In this document: positions 5,640 through 5,830 of the stretch, piece after piece | Layout: each line of letters opens with the position of its first letter | Position numbering within the stretch: position 1 is the stretch's first letter | DNA from: Treponema sp. | Lineage (GTDB): Bacteria > Spirochaetota > Spirochaetia > Treponematales > Breznakiellaceae | Length of the DNA stretch: 5,830 nucleotides | Direction of reading: 5' to 3' | Assembly: GCA_031258505.1 (NCBI GenBank) | Contig: JAIRMT010000136.1 | Span: 1 to 5,830, forward strand | Translations under genes and position numbers: made by a program | Notes under the pieces: model-generated | The model's database searches: none | The model's input: the letters and a program-made list of their open reading frames with translations, nothing else | What the model was told of the DNA's origin: nothing

Positions 5640-5830
5640 CCTTGACGTGGTTTTTAGCAAATAAATGGCGTTATAGGCAAGCCCCTAAGTCGCCCAGGAT
5701 AAACGCATAGCAATTCCCCTGCTTCTGGACAGGGAGACTGTGCTTTGAATTTTCTTAGCCATGTATGCCTTTCTACGCTATGACACCCTGAACTGCGGTT
5801 TTATTCTATGCCGGAACAGACCTATTCCAC
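5640..5830. other. Unassigned upstream region with a possible structured element at 5665-5734
   Basis: I find no supportable gene here. GCGTTAT (5668-5674) can pair with ATAAACGC (5699-5706) with one bulged A. The stem can extend by AT/AT beyond another bulge and encloses GGC/GCC (5676-5678 with 5692-5694). A second small stem, CCCTG/CAGGG, lies at 5717-5721 and 5730-5734. This could be an RNA structure in the leader of the repeat-protein gene, the end of a mobile element, or chance. It does not match the riboswitch classes I can recall (lysine, T-box, SAM, TPP, cobalamin, c-di-AMP, fluoride). Confidence 0.3.

Noticed and set aside
5685..5762. A 25-codon minus-strand frame starting MAKKIQSTVS
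   Set aside because: It has only a weak AAAGG upstream and no recognisable family, and it overlaps the possible RNA stems. Too little support to call a gene.
5654..5800. A 48-codon minus-strand stretch between stops ending in LPITPFIC
   Set aside because: It looks somewhat protein-like but has no ATG start or ribosome binding site. It could be a remnant, but this cannot be shown from one copy.
5778..5830. A minus-strand frame open from the right edge to a TAG, ending IKPQFRVS
   Set aside because: Only 16 codons are visible. It might be the C-terminus of a neighbouring gene, but length and content give no real evidence.
5576..5830. A lysine riboswitch or T-box upstream of the unit containing lysA
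   Set aside because: I see none of the conserved core stretches of either class, and lysA is the second gene, 1.27 kb downstream.

Overview
The window reads as bacterial chromosome from a strict anaerobe. A complete four-gene operon for a ferredoxin-dependent 2-oxoacid oxidoreductase faces a two-gene unit made of a 22-residue-repeat (DUF4116-like) protein gene and lysA. Strong Shine-Dalgarno sequences, GTG/ATG starts, 4-base gene overlaps and intermediate base composition fit an anaerobic Firmicute (Clostridia or Negativicutes type). A spirochaete such as Treponema cannot be excluded, because DUF4116 repeats and RAYT transposases also occur there. No rRNA or other taxonomic marker is present.

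Layout. Bases 1-103 (minus strand) hold the first 34 codons of a REP-associated tyrosine transposase (RAYT / Y1_Tnp) cut by the left edge. Next to it, at about 141-225, are T-rich tracts and two degenerate copies of a GGTGTCTGGCACC-type motif of the sort found beside such genes. Bases 226-374 are the leader of the oxidoreductase operon, with a good -10 hexamer and a perfect 10-bp inverted repeat. Bases 375-3020 (plus strand) encode four subunits in the order ferredoxin (delta), alpha (VorB), beta (TPP-binding) and gamma. All three junctions overlap by exactly 4 bases. An 11-bp stem-loop at 3033-3069 sits symmetrically between this operon and the convergent lysA gene (3083-4306, minus). Nine bases upstream of lysA, on the same strand, ends a 419-residue protein (4316-5575) built almost wholly of 18 tandem repeats. 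Bases 5576-5830 are its upstream region, with a strong ribosome binding site, an 11-base palindrome over a possible -10, and a potentially structured stretch at 5665-5734 that I cannot assign.

How the genes work together. The four plus-strand subunits should form one cytoplasmic enzyme that oxidatively decarboxylates a 2-oxoacid (most likely branched-chain, Vor type) to the acyl-CoA and reduces ferredoxin, or runs in reverse for biosynthesis. LysA makes L-lysine from meso-diaminopimelate. The role of the repeat protein, and the reason it sits directly before lysA, are unknown. This repeat gene, its recent internal expansion and its cysteine column are the least ordinary features here. I see no clear evidence of a complete new multi-gene system.
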